A stretch of DNA of 64,000 nt, taken from assembly GCA_013115135.1 (NCBI GenBank), contig JABANP010000166.1:36890-100889 (forward strand), read 5' to 3'. Shown here piece by piece: positions 46,171 to 57,911 of this stretch. The DNA is from Perkinsus olseni. Lineage: Eukaryota; Perkinsozoa; Perkinsida; Perkinsidae. Position numbers and translations under genes: made by a program. Every line of letters begins with the position of its first letter. Within the stretch, counting starts at the first letter, position 1. The notes under the pieces were generated by a model, which did no database searches, had not been told where the DNA came from, and saw only the letters and a program-made list of their open reading frames with translations.

Positions 46171-46451
46171 TGCGCGGATCCTGAATCGATAAGGGTAGAA
46201 TGAAGAGAGGATAAAGAAAAGTTGTCAATGATGCACAGGTCTGTCTTCGAACAGTAAGTAGAGATCACGGGAGATCCGGAAGCTCAAGCGATAGAGCCAA
46301 AAGAACAATTACACAGGGGAGAGGGTGATAGTACAGTAAACGACCATTTACAACACTAAAGGAGGTATCCATCCGTGGACATGTCCTCTGGCGATGCATA
46401 GGACCTGAAAGATACCGCGACTGCCGTGGGGATCCTGGACTATGACCAACC

Positions 46452-47096
46452 CTACCTGCTACGATGTCGATGCTGAGGGACCTCTAGGCCAGCTGTGGTC
46501 ATCCAAGTAACGATCTTATCGAGCATGTAACGAGAAGGGTTGGCCCACAGGCTGCTACACCCTCCCGCCAGGGCGTAGAGGCTGCGACCATCGAAATATT
46601 TAATATCGCTTCGCAGTTCCACATCTATTAATTCACCATCGAACCTTGCTGGGAAGTCGGGGAAACGGAACTGAACCTGCAGGAACACTACTAGTTCAGG
46701 AAGGGATGGGAACGACGGCAACTACCTGCTCATCAAAGTAAACCTTTTTGGTCAACTCCAGTGCGGAGAAGAAGGTCTCTGTCGAGTCGGCTGCCGCTGC
46801 CTTCTTGTCGGACGCTCCACCAGGGGCTTCGAGCCTGGCCTTGTTAAGCTCCGCATTATACATGGCAGCGATGAGGCGGGAGTCGAGTAACGATTCATCT
46901 TCACAGGCTCCGTCGCCGCTTTCGATAAAATGATGGCACATGGGCACCGAGGAGGGGGTAAGAGGCTCGATAATATCCTGAATACAAAGCAACTGGCGAC
47001 CACCGTTGAACCACCGAGCGACTGTACCTCCACGTGAGCCCGTGCGTAGCCGAAGTCGGCAGGGTTAGAGGCAGCCCGAGAGGCTATTGGTAACAT
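46452..47096 (-). CDS. Hypothetical protein
   Basis: Start ATG 47096 (MLPIASRAASNPADFGYARA). A 50-nt intron (GTACAG...TATTCAG) joins HVE to DIIEPLTPSSVPMCHHFIES. The next intron joins KKVYFDEQ to VQFRFPDFPARFDGELIDVE, and the last long exon continues through LRSDIKYFDGRSLYALAGGC, SSLWANPSRYMLDKIVTWMT and a short basic end at 46452. The text is clearly coding but I do not recognise the family. A possible extra 3' exon lies at 46400-46330. It sits between two coiled-coil genes on the same strand. Confidence 0.5.
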
Positions 47097-47242
47097 AAGT
47101 GTATGGTAGAAAAAAACCAACTATCCCAGCGGAGCTGATTTCCCGACGCTAGTGGACGATACGTTCAACGCAGTACTACGCATTCAAAGGGACATCAAAA
47201 GATGCGGCATAGTCGAGAAGACAATCATCATCATGACAGAGG

Positions 47243-48424
47243 TCAAGCCATAGTCTTTCTATGAGCCATTCTAGGGCCGGTCGGCTCACTCAGGAAGGCA
47301 GGAGGGACGATTGCCGGCACGGACGCCCGACCGGATGTGGGCTTCGTGATGACACTATCCAGGAAGAGTCCCACTTCATGATTTCGCTCGTCCTCCTCTT
47401 CCGATAGCACCGATGGTCTCGATGATCCCCGGAAAGACTCTCGCCTCAGGTTGTCCAAGAAGGCGTCCAGGTTCTCGCTGTCAGCCCCCACCGGCGTGCT
47501 AGCTGGTACCTCCTCGTCTGTAGGTACACCAATTTCGGCCCTGATGCGCGTCGGGCTTGGTATGGCCGAGGGCTTCGAATCGAGGGTGAGGTGATGATCC
47601 TCCGTACTGAAGCTGGTGGAGGAGTGGTCAGAACCGGAAGGCTGGAGGCGGGCACCTTCAAGAGCATAGCCTAATAGACTGGAGAATTCTGGGTATCTCC
47701 TGGTGGCCCCGGCCGGCGAAGTCGACGAATCCGGATCTTCAAAGGAGGAGCCGTGTTGGTCGCTTGGACGGCTCTCGTACATTGTCGGAGGTGAAGTGCC
47801 GAAATCGATATTTCCGCCGACGGCATCCTCGAACTGTTCGTAGTGGTTCTTGAGGGACGTCCCGAAGCCTTTGGCGGGGGCCAAGCAGGTCAGTAGAGCG
47901 GATCTGAGAGTCAGCAACAACTATGATCGTGGCCCAGCGAGAACTGATGATGGAGAGGAGTCTGTGCCAGGGCAATCAGGTTGTCCTTGCGCTCGCCCTT
48001 AAGGTTGCCGCAATCTCACCCCAATGTCTCAGTGTCTGCTTTTCGTCTAAAGTTGTCCTCAAGCACGGATAAGACATCCTGCATCAACCATGCCAGCTGC
48101 TCCGCGACTGAGGAGCAGCCCGACTGAGCCAGAGTGGCCGCTGGCCACTTCGAGCGTACTTTGTTTCATCTCATCAAGTTCGATGCTCAGCCGCTCGTTC
48201 GCGAATCGAGTAGTCTCCTCCTCACCAAGGCCGGCATTCCTCTCGGCGGCCTGAGGTGAGCGAGAATGTGAATGGGAAGGGGTAGGCTAACTCACCCTTG
48301 TGAGGTCCTCAATCTTCCGCCGAGCCTCCACCAACTCTCGGGCATTGGCGATGCAGCCATGACAAGTGTTGTTGACAGGAAGGTCAGAAGATACGGAATG
48401 AGAATGCCGCCGAAGCTCACTCAT
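47243..48424 (-). CDS. Coiled-coil and Ser-rich protein, function unknown
   Basis: Start ATG 48424 (MSELRRHSHSVSSDLPVNNT), then a CHGC pair and a helix ARELVEARRKIEDLTR ending at a donor. Next exons: ERNAGLGEEETTRFANERLS, VAEQLAWLMQDVLSVLEDNF and KGERKDNLIALAQ. The 3' exon, open from about 47890 to the stop at 47243, begins AKGFGTSLKNHYEQFEDAVG and is Ser/Pro/acid-rich, with LDAFLDNLRRESFRGSSRPS and EVGLFLDSVITKPTSG. Coiled-coil 5' half, disordered 3' half; no domain known to me. Exon joints at 47890-48160 are approximate. Confidence 0.45.
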
Positions 48425-48641
48425 TGATACTAGAGGAGCAGCCAACTGAAGGGCGATGCCGGACTGCGGCAGCAGTACCCTGGCCAGCTCAGGCCATCCA
48501 CGCAACTCGGCATGAGGCCGCTCAACGGAAACCTGAGCAAATCCTTCAGAAAAAAGAATTACGGCAGCAGAGTAAGCCCTGCCCCGGTGCGGCCCCTGAG
48601 CATGCGCGGCAGCACCAAACGCTGCCACAGAAGGAGAAGAG

Positions 48642-51106
48642 CTAGACTCGCTGATATCCCTCCGGCCGACAGCCACACGAGGTACTGAGAACGACGCAGT
48701 TACGAGGCAGTGGCATCGAAAGAGGGACCTTGAAATCAGCAGGGCGACTGAGAAGCATCCCGAAGAGCCCCATGAGCATCTCCAACAGCTGGCAAGTCGC
48801 TACCTGTGTAGCTGTGATCTCCGACTGAAGAATGATGACAAGAGGTTGTAAAGCGAGACGGAGAATGCAGGGGAGTCCTCGGCGAGCAGCACCGCCGATG
48901 AGCCGCTGCCACGCGAGACTGCCGGCTTCTAGTTCTGAATCAGGCCTTTCACCCACCCTCTCGTTCTGTGGTACGAACCGCTGTATGATGGCGACATTGA
49001 AGAGGTCAACTTGCCAAAGGAAGAGTCTTGATATCACGATCATCGTTAGCATGAAGACTGTCTCGATCCTGCCAGCCAACGCATGATGCTCTCAAAAAGC
49101 TCATGTCCCTTGCTACGGTGTATGGAAGGCGAACTCCACAGCGATCAGAGTGACGCAGCCCCAGAAGGCCCACAACGCTAGGCTGCCAGCACGGACCTGT
49201 AGCGTGGAATGGGCGAGCACGGGAGATTTTCCTCCACTCACATTATCGTTGTTACAGGTTTTAACGACCGTAGGCCACACAGCGGTAGCCAGTATACCGG
49301 TAACGCTACCGGCCGCCCGGGCGATACCCAACGCCAACGCCGACATGTTCTCCTCGGCCAGGAATGCCGTTGCTGAGAGAGGTGAAGGTCGAAAACGGTG
49401 AGAAGAAGGGGAGGAGCGTACTGAGTGGATGATGGTCCGACAAAACAGTGAAGTGCAGGAAACAGAAGCTGAGCGAGGCCAGGAACACTGGATCACGGGA
49501 GTACCTGATGGTACCAAACCTCCAGCTCTTGAGTAAGGTTCGAAAGGTCGAGCCCGGCAGAGAGCCTACATCTTCCAACTCCGCCACAGTACAGCCAGTA
49601 CATTATTCTTGGCGGGAGTATCGGCCGATGTCGGCACAGGCTTGACTCTGAGTCCGGGGTAAGTATCATAAACCCCTCGCCACAGGGCGTAGACCGGCCA
49701 TGCAGTGAGGATACTCCATCCACCCACCGCTAGGAGTCCTCGTACTACGGTACTACGGCCTCCAGTCTGAGACCAACCGCTAGTTTCACAGACCCATCGA
49801 CGGAGCGAGCATCACCAGTAACAGGCCGATGACTAAGGGACTGGTCATCTTGGCTGTGAGATCAACTCTCCGCATGATACTGTTTAAATGGGTCTGCAGC
49901 TCTATAGGATTGATGGTAGGGTCCGATGCACTGACACGGCATGCTTTAGTCGCGGGATAATGGTACTGGCCCATCACAGCCCACCCTCGACCCTTATACG
50001 CCACGGATTACAGCCGGCAAAGCCGCACAGAGTAAACCGTTTCGACCGACGGGAATCGCGAAATTTGCGTGCGTTGAGGTCCTCCGAGCCGCCGTATGCG
50101 ACCGAGAACTTGGTCGCACCGGCTCTCCAGGAAACTGATTCAGCTGCCCGTGGTTAATAACCATCGCCTATTCCAATGATATCATTTCGCACAAATAGCT
50201 AGCGCGGCGTCAGGCCTCCAGACCCAACTGTCGAGCCTCGTGAATTGCCTCTCCGCTATCCAGTAGAAGCAGGACTCTAGCACGCTGGGATGCTCCCTGC
50301 CCAGACCCGTCCAGCCCCTCCGACCGTTACTACCACATGTCTTCCACTATAATCATCACCCAATTCTTCTCAACGTTGATCGTTGCCACTGAGGATATCA
50401 CATCGCCTGTGACTCCCACTATCAGGAATATCCCCTAAAAGGAGCACCCATCGTCAAAATGAGCCTTTGGAAGGCGCACCCACAAACAGAAGGACAGACC
50501 CGAAGGTCCAAGGGTGCCGACTTCGGGAGTCAGTCAGCACGTCCAATGCATACAACAGCAACATCGAGATGGCTATACCGCCATTCTGGACAAAGGAGCC
50601 GATCTTAGCGACTCGAAGCCGATCGGTGCCTGCCAACGTCACGACCACTGCTGATGCTGATCGTATCTCCATCCACATTCGAGACAGTTCGACCTCCTTG
50701 CCGACGGTACTAGCCGTTCCCAATCCAATGCTAAGCCGCCGTATGATATTCTGTATCACAGTCCCAAGCGACAAACTGAACGTTCTGTGCCCGCCAGGTG
50801 CCTAGTTCAGAACTCAAAAGTATCCCCTGGGTATCGTACTGTCCACAAGCCTTCCCAAAAACGGCAATAGCACTGCTTTAGACAACCCTGTGAAGAAGAC
50901 GAATATTGCTGTAGGCAACAACGTGAAGGGGAATATATCCACCAACATCAGAGGTACCGCGAACTGAGAGAGAGACAGCACCCCGTCGAAATCGATCATC
51001 TCCTCGCCAACATTACTTGCCATATCCGATCCCCAAAGGTGGACAGAGCGTGGGAGACGTAGAGCCGCCAGAAGGGTGACATGTGAAAACAACGACAACT
51101 AGCCTG
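48642..51106 (-). CDS. Ferroportin-like iron exporter (SLC40 family)
   Basis: Multi-exon membrane protein. Order of exons: HVTLLAALRLPRSVHLWGSD and PLMLVDIFPFTLLPTAIFVF (N-terminal helices, about 51100-50830); TDRLRVAKIGSFVQNGGIAI, equivalent to the DxxxRL loop of ferroportin; SIMRRVDLTAKMTSPLVIGL, the family signature RRxDLxxK; YALWRGVYDTYPGLRVK; PVFLASLSFCFLHFTVLSDH; TAFLAEENMSALALGIARAA; ALWAFWGCVTLIAVEFAF; and SRLFLWQVDLFNVAIIQRFV with PQNERV, equivalent to the GLWxFDLxxxQxxQ...PExERG segment. Ferroportins export Fe(II) across the plasma or vacuolar membrane. The N-terminal start exon is not located with confidence (acceptor at about 51107), and the C-terminus after MLMGLFGMLL is tentative. 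Confidence 0.78.
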
Positions 51107-51471
51107 GTACCAAGACCATCGCCTCCCGCCGAGGGGCCCCGGTATGAACGTCGCAACAACGTAGTTCGATGAGACAGAAAATAGGACAGTTGATAAACTT
51201 GGATATTATCGAAACGACTGAGAAGCTGTTACATCCTAACGCTCTCACTTACACTTAAATGGAGAGCAAGCAGCAGAATGACGATCGCTGACAACTGCCG
51301 AGCATTGACGAGTTGCCTTTCCTATGTCCTGTGCTGATCGGGAGAAGTTACCGGGGAAATGAAGAGTTATAGCTGCACAGGCTACCATGCTGACGGAGCT
51401 CACACGCCCCGGTGGCAGCGTGTATTAGGGAAAGACTTCTTGGCAGCACTATGAGTTCAGCGACTCGAGTA
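51107..51471. other. No clear gene; ferroportin 5' flank
   Basis: About 365 bp with no convincing coding text. It should contain the ferroportin start exon and promoter. Confidence 0.4.
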
Positions 51472-53260
51472 CTACGATATCGCTCCGGGCCGGACGCCAC
51501 AGCGATAGATATAGATTAATTCTCTTGGCGACAGCTGCGACTTCAACCTTGTAGCTTCGCAGGCTGACGATCGCCAAGAGAGCGGCAAAATGGACGACGG
51601 TCCGTTGACGAAGGGTATCTTTACCCCGCTGGCAGTAGTAAGCATACGTAGAGCAGTAAAAGCCGTATTGATGAGGACAAAAGCCGACAGTAGTTTAAGG
51701 TCAACGGGACCGTCAAGCAGGAGAGGTACGAGAGAACTACCTAGAGCGTCTACTACAAAACTACGCTGAAACAGGCGAATGAGAATCGAACAGCGGATGA
51801 ATACTATTCTACTAGGAAACAACAAGTCAATTGGCGGGAATGGCGAAATGGCGTCCAACAGCCTCGTTAAAATCGCCAGCACGCGCGGCCGGAGGGCTCA
51901 TGCCTCCGCGTCCGACCATGAATGCTAGGCCACATTTATCATCTGAGCACAACAAAACTCGAATAGTTAGCGGAGCGATGCGACGTAGAATACCTACCCA
52001 GCAAGTCGACAGCAACGCGGCTAAGCTGAGGGACCTTATCGGCGAGGTTCCTGTACCGTACAAATGTTAAGAAGTCCCGACTTAGACACAGGGTTGATAG
52101 GTTGTTAGCGCTGTGCTCATCATCAGGCTCAATAGCCAAATAATGAACAATCTGTGGTATAAGCCGACAGCACGACGGTTCCTGCAAGCAAAGCCATATG
52201 CCCATGGCAATCGGCAATGGCAACTGTACCTTATTATACCGCATGTAGCGTCCCAAAAGGGCCTGCACTTCCCGCACGACGGTGAATTCCCTAGGCTGGC
52301 TCGAGTCGGCAGACGCGGAGGATATCGCTGCCTTTAATGAGCGGACCAAGAGAGAATATCGCCTCGACGGCATTGGGCTGCTCAATGACCCATGCATCAG
52401 CAGCGGCGTCTGCGGACTCGACCAGAGCTGCCAGCAGCTCCCCTTGCGAGGCGTCATGCGATCCAATGACAAATCGAGGCTTGGCTGTACCAAGATTGAA
52501 AATCTGAGGACAACTGTGAGTGCAGAGCGCACAGCAAAGGATACCAACAGCCTACCACAGAGGCACTGGCCAGTCCACTGGGCTTTAGAGTGGTCATGGC
52601 CAAATCGGAAAGCGAGACGAAACCGTCCTCATCAATGGGTATGTACTGGCCCGGGTCGAAGATACTACCAGGGATGATATGGCTTCCCTCGGCGCAGGGT
52701 AAGGTGACTACTACCAGACACAGAGAGGGAGGCCTATCGGATGCCTGTTTGATCTTGCCGACTAGCGCCACTAATACATGCTCGTAGAGCCGGGATGACA
52801 CCGCGAGTATCTGCCCAAGAGATTATACCACACTTCCACTAGAACGCCCTAGTACCAGTATATCAGACTTCTTTGCAACAGTAGTTAAGTCAGTTATCGA
52901 GCAGGCCTCTCCAGGAAGCTGCGCCACTTTCAAGTGCTCATCATCACCGCTATTGTCGCCAAAGGAGCCAATCGATGAGGGGGAGGACAGGAAGGGAGGC
53001 GAGCAAATCCTAGACAACATGATGACCGGGTTAGCGGACCTACTAGCACCTACAAGACCGAGTCGTCGAACATGCTGCTGGCCTTGCAGCCAAGGCAAAC
53101 GGTCTGCAGTAAGGGAGTCGCAGGCCACGACATCATCACAAATAATGCCAACCTGAGAACCAAAGATCCTAGCAAGTCCACGAGTTGGATGAGCTTGCCT
53201 ACCTTAGCGGATATGAGCGGCACTCGAGCTCTGAGTGAGTCGCTACTGCTCCAGGACATG
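51472..53260 (-). CDS. Hypothetical helical-repeat protein
   Basis: Coding pieces on the minus strand from 5' to 3': VGIICDDVVACDSLTADRLP and LGLVGASRSANPVIMLSRIC; a stretch ending KKSDILVLGRSSGSV; SSRLYEHVLVALVGKIKQAS with FDPGQYIPIDEDGFVSLSDL; QIFNLGTAKPRFVIGSHDAS and VIEQPNAVEAIFSLGPLIKG; VVREVQALLGRYMRYNKVQL and RDFLTFVRYRNLADKVPQLS; finally VPLLLDGPVDLKLLSAFVLI. The middle to C-terminal part looks like HEAT/ARM-type helices. No family recognised. Exon joints and both ends are approximate; it may be more than one gene. Confidence 0.4.
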
Positions 53261-53369
53261 ACTTCATCAGGGCTGAGTGGTAATCCTTATGTCGAGAGCC
53301 CGTCGAAGGTCCTCACCTTCTCCCTAGTCTACTCGCAGTACTGCAGCTGCCGTAGTGCCTTCTAGTCGA

Positions 53370-54025
53370 TACAGATGGTTCACTGAGAGTGTCTTCGATA
53401 AGACACCAATGGGGAAAAGAAGGCTGCTCATTACCCTAAACCAAGCCGGCTGGCCGTACTGTTGCTCCGTACTCTGGTCCTGTCGACTGTATAGGAGCTG
53501 CATTGGGGTATGCCGCTGATACCTTCGCGGCCATCACCTGTGGTACGACTTGTCGAGGGGACGGTCTAGTAGGAGCTGGTAGTACTCAGCATCGATCTTG
53601 TCTCCTGAACTTCATTTTTTATCACTAAACCAGCTCGAGTTAGCAGCTCCTTGACACAGGAAAAACAACTCGCCTGATGATATTCGCCCATTTGAAATAA
53701 AACTGTCCCGTGGTGACACCTAGGGATTGGCAGCTCCATTCCCGTCCTAAAGTACCGGCCAAAGACGAACTACGCTACCAGTCACAGCTGGACCCCAGGC
53801 CGTACCCCAAACAAGGTTGAACGAGGGTGCTCACTAAATCGATACCGCGGCTCAGAATAGACCCCGGGGTCTCTTTACCGTGTAAAAACCGATTCTAGAG
53901 GACATCCCGAGCTCCGAGATCGAACAACCCCGACGACTCAACTCAAGTATCATGAATTTTGCGATTAGCGCGCGCCCGGAAATTAATGGCTTGAACGCAT
54001 TTCCGAAGGAAGTTTCGTCCTGTGA
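53370..54025. other. Intergenic, promoter side of the ligase gene
   Basis: About 650 bp with no coding text. A stretch at about 53850-53910 (CCCCGGGG centre, then CCGTGTAAAAACCGATTCT) has a motif similar to the middle of the hairpin elements (CACGTGTAAAAATCTAATCC) but no long arms. Confidence 0.45.
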
Positions 54026-55248
54026 ATGTCGATATCTGCTTTACCGAGCAGCAGCAGCGTCGTCGCCGCCTTAGCGCCAGTCGTCTGCAGCGGCGCATCA
54101 TCTCGGCCTGCCTTCACCTTGTGTTCCAAGGCCATCAAAGGACAGACATACGAAGGCTGGCTCTGTGCGGAGAAGTTGGACGGCGTCAGGGCGATGTGGG
54201 GGCGTGGAAGATTCCAAAGCCGTTACGGCCTAGCGTACGGTTACTCAGCCTGCTGCCTCTCAGTGGGAGTCCGTTATCAGGTTTCGGCCACCACCATGGT
54301 TCAGCGCTGCACTGGAACGCCATCTCGGACCGAATATTTTTCTTGACGGCGAGCTGTGGATGGGCAGGCAGACGTTCTCTGAAGCCGCTGGTATTCTCAG
54401 ACGACAGAGATGCCAGCAGGGCTGGGCTAAAGTGAGTCCTATTGAGAATGGCAATTGTCGCTAGGGAGCCTTAAAACAGGTCCAATATCACATCTACGAC
54501 TTAGCGTCTGAGGAGACAGCCCATCTACCTTACACAGAGCGGTTCGAAATCTTGAAGCATCTTTTACGGCCGATCGGTGTTCGAGAAGGGAGCGACTCGA
54601 CAAATCTTGCAAGTGCGATGGCTGGTGGCCTTGACGGGCCCTGGATGGACCCCCTGCATCGAGAAGATCGGCATATAGTCTTACACGAGCCGTTCTGTAC
54701 ATTAGACGCTGATAGCGACATCACAAGCATTTGCGAAGGGATGGTCAAAGCTGGCGGAGAGGGCCTTATCCTGAGGGATCCACAGGGAAAGTATCATCCT
54801 GGGAAAGCGAAATCCAGGGATAGTCAAAGTGAAGCTACACGATGATTCTGAGGCCCTGGTGATCGGCCATGTAACGTACCAGGGTCGAGGTAGTGGCCGA
54901 GGCGTATCTTCCCTGGTCGTGGTCGATCGGGATAGGACCATCTTCAAGCTTGGATCCGGTCTGACTGACGAGGTCCGTAGGGACCCTCCACCGGTAGCAT
55001 GGGGACTTTAGCCGATGCCCGCTTCTGTACCTCATGTTTTTCAGGTTGGAACGGTTATACAGTATAAGTACTCCGAGATCTCAGCCTTGACAGGGCGGCC
55101 TCGATTTCCAGTCTATCTTCGGGAGAGGGCTGACATGTCTAAGAGGCGTTTTCTGGAGGAGATGCGGCCTTCAGCTGGCGGCCTTGAAGAACTTAATTGT
55201 GTCGAGGACGAGCAACCCAGCCGGAATTTAGACGTCAAATTGACTTGA
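54026..55248 (+). CDS. Small ATP-dependent DNA ligase
   Basis: Start ATG 54026 (MSISALPSSSSVVAALAPVV), a Ser/Ala-rich head that could be an organelle targeting peptide. Nucleotidyltransferase motifs: I, CAEKLDGVRA (KxDG, the adenylated lysine); III, IFLDGELWMGR; IV, GGEGLILRDP; V, LRVKLHDDSEA. The OB-fold follows: VIGHVTYQGRGSGRG, FKLGSGLTDEVRRDPPPVG and IQYKYSEISALTGRPRFPVY. The FKxGSGxTDxxRxxPPPxGxxxxxY block is typical of the small ligases of kinetoplast mitochondria, some bacteria and viruses, and not of LIG1/3/4, and there is no N-terminal DNA-binding domain. Introns near 54228-54281, 54431-54480, 54803-54816 and 55000-55044 restore frame. Stop 55246-55248. Likely role: joining nicks in organelle DNA, by inference. 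Confidence 0.82.
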
Positions 55249-55434
55249 AGGCTCACAGATGAGCCAGTATCATAATCATTCCGTTTTGAAACATTATCAT
55301 TTTATGAGAGCAGTTTCTGTTGCCGTACTGACTGTTGCAGGGTTGGCTGTATCCCTTCGTTTGGCGATTTTTCTATCAGATTGTGTAGTACTAACCCCTT
55401 GCCAACGTTTGCCCTTCAAACCTCATCAGCATCA

Positions 55435-57312
55435 ATGTGGGGCCGGCGGTCGTTTAGTGCCTTGCCCCGGCTATTCAAGACTCCGTTGGCGGCGGTCATG
55501 TCTACTGGGGCAGCGGCTGCGTGTATATGCTCGGACTATGGTCCATCAGGGTACATAGGTAGTAATGGGAAGAAGACACTTGCTGAGGAGTGGGAAGAGA
55601 TCAAAGCTCGGAAGAGCTTGAGGGCCCTTCGGCGGTCCTACACGGAACGCATACGGGTAGTATACCTAACGGAGGTGTCGGCTAGACAGCGGCCACAGGT
55701 AGAACTGGAGCCTGAAGTGCCACGTCACTTTGATAACCCTACCCTTGCTGGCCTCGAGAGTGGGAGCATGCTCAGTAGCGAGCAATAACCCCAACGAGGA
55801 TCGATTTATCCGGGCGATGGTAGGGGGCCTCTCGATTCATCGGAAGAGCCAGTGTTGATCGTCCAGATTCCCAATGACAGTGGTGTTATACTGGCTGGTG
55901 TTTTCGATGGTCATGGTGGTTATCATGTTGCTGATTTCGCCGCTACGTATATGCCAGCCTTCATCCGGTCTATCGTCGGGGAGCAGAAGAGCTTCAACCT
56001 AGGTGCGGTACTGCTGGAGGCACATAAGGGTCTCGAGGGGGACCTGCTCGAGTGGACCAAACGAGAGGTACTCGACAGGCGGTAGTCTAACGCAGAAGGC
56101 GCTCGAGTACGTAGATTGACGGCCTACTGACGCACAGTAAGGCGATTGATGAGGGACAGCTGGAATATGACTCGCCGAAGATGACCGTTGCGACTCTCAC
56201 AAAGATGCAGGTAGTCGGTCGCCGTTGGTGGCAGCTTGGTTCAGCCGTTCTCTTCAGGCGGGAGCCTGCGCGGTGTCCCTCCTGCTGGCAGAGGATAGCT
56301 ACTGCGTTGCCAACTTGGGCGACTGCAGGGCTATGCTCGTGAGACGGCTAAGTGATGATCAAAAGAGGAGTCCGAGTAGTCTTCGATTGCGAGGTAAACT
56401 CAGGGGAATGCCAACTGGGTGTCAAACGACGGGTGCTCAGGAATCCCTGCTAACATAGAAGCAGAGTGGCTGACGGCTGCTCACAACGCTGACTCGCCGA
56501 TTGAACAGGAGAGGCTAAAGGCTGAGCATCCAGGAGAGGAAGACTTGGTCCACTGTAAGCAGAAAATCATCGAGTTAGGTAATGTGGTTTCTAGGTAGTA
56601 GTGGTACTAGCGTACCCCTGTGGACTCCGTGATCGACTGTCTCAGGTAGTGATGGGAAAACTGTGGGCACTCGATGGGGAGCCTGTTATGTGAAGGGAAG
56701 GCTCCAGCCAACACGAGCCTTTGGCGACTTCTATTTCAAAGTTAGTGCCTCCTCCTTGTTCTCAGTGACCTTGGTCTCTGTCAGGATATGGATATTGCCA
56801 AGGCAGCAAGAGTAGCCCCCTACTCTCATGAACGTAGCGCCGACGACGGTAAGGTTTAACCTAAGATTTGTTTTCATTAATGATTGTATCAGAGCATCCA
56901 TTGCCGAGTTTCACTCCGCCGTATTTATCAGCAGTGCCGGATGTCCGCACAGAGCGCAGAGATCCAGAGCGGGACTTGTAAGTTCACTTGGTATGTATGG
57001 TCGCCCATGAGGGTTTTAGCGTAGGTTTTTAATAATGGCGTCCGATGGCCTCTGGGACTACCTGCCTGACCCGGAGATCGTCTCATTGGCGGTTGAGGTC
57101 TTCGAGCGGGAAGGACCGCAGGCCGCATCAGAGGCCTTAGTGTCGCGAGTAAAGTGGGATAAGCGGCTGCTGTGTTGCAGTGGCCTTGGTAGGTCATCGA
57201 GCAGGCGGCTCAGTCAGCCAAATTAACTCCGAATGTTGTTCGACGTATGCAACCTGGCAGGACCAGGAGGAACATACATGACGACGTCACAGTAGTGATT
57301 GTGAAGCTATAG
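55435..57312 (+). CDS. PP2C-type protein phosphatase 1, possibly mitochondrial
   Basis: Start ATG 55435 (MWGRRSFSALPRLFKTPLAA), an Arg/Ser/Leu-rich head resembling a mitochondrial presequence. PP2C motifs in order: LAGVFDGHGGYHVADFAATY with metal-binding Asp and Gly; SPKMTVATL; ACAVSLLLAEDSYCVANLGD then CRAMLVRR; EWLTAAHNADSPIEQERLKA and EHPGEEDLV; ACYVKGRLQPTRAFGDFYFK; IMASDGLWDYLPDPEIVSLA (metal-binding Asp); IHDDVTVVIVKL at the end. Stop 57310-57312. The EHP.E.....VKGRLQPTRAFGD pattern is that of pyruvate-dehydrogenase-phosphatase-like PP2Cs. About eight exons; the joints around 55788-55850 and 56750-57030 are approximate. Confidence 0.82.
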
Positions 57313-57911
57313 ACCTCCGGGGCGTCTTTCCTCGCCTAGTTTGACATCATCACCATATAACACCATTAGATCACCATTGCATTATCTTTATAAATATTGC
57401 TCGTACTACCGTCACATGTTTGAATCAGCGAGCATACGCGGCGCCCTGCATCTGCAGCGGCGGCGGTCGTTATCGCTCCCATTGTCCCTAGCCGCAGTGT
57501 GTGGTAACTGAGAGCCTCGGTCTCTCAACACGTGAATCCAGCAGTGCTTCTTGTTTTGGTGGGTCACGCAGCTGTCCTTCATTTTCTATCTCTCGGGTAG
57601 TCGGCAGTCCCGCTCAGTCATTTCCTTTTTTCCTTCCTCGCTTTAAATCGGCACCCTGTAATGTCGGGTCTGATTCGGCCCGCGTTGGTGTGGATGCCGG
57701 CAGCGGTGGTGGCGGCTGTGAAGGTTGCCGAGGTACGCTGCTCGCATCGCTCCGCCCTATGTAAATAGGTAATTTCGGTATCTTATGTATCTGTAGGTCG
57801 CCCGCCGGACGCGCTGTGAACAGGCGGCTCCGCAAGGGTCGGTTGTCGGTCCTGTGAGCCCAGAAGGACCTCAGCTCCTCTTATCAGTAAGTTGAAAAAA
57901 ACTTGGCGCAA
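57313..57911. other. Spacer between the two PP2C genes
   Basis: About 600 bp. Text at 57640-57770 is Gly/Val-rich in one frame (VGVDAGSGGGGCEGC) but follows no recognisable 5' exon; it may be the 5' exon/UTR of the second phosphatase or noncoding. Confidence 0.4.

Noticed and set aside
53850..53910. Third hairpin element
   Set aside because: Shares only a short motif with the two elements; no inverted arms can be paired.
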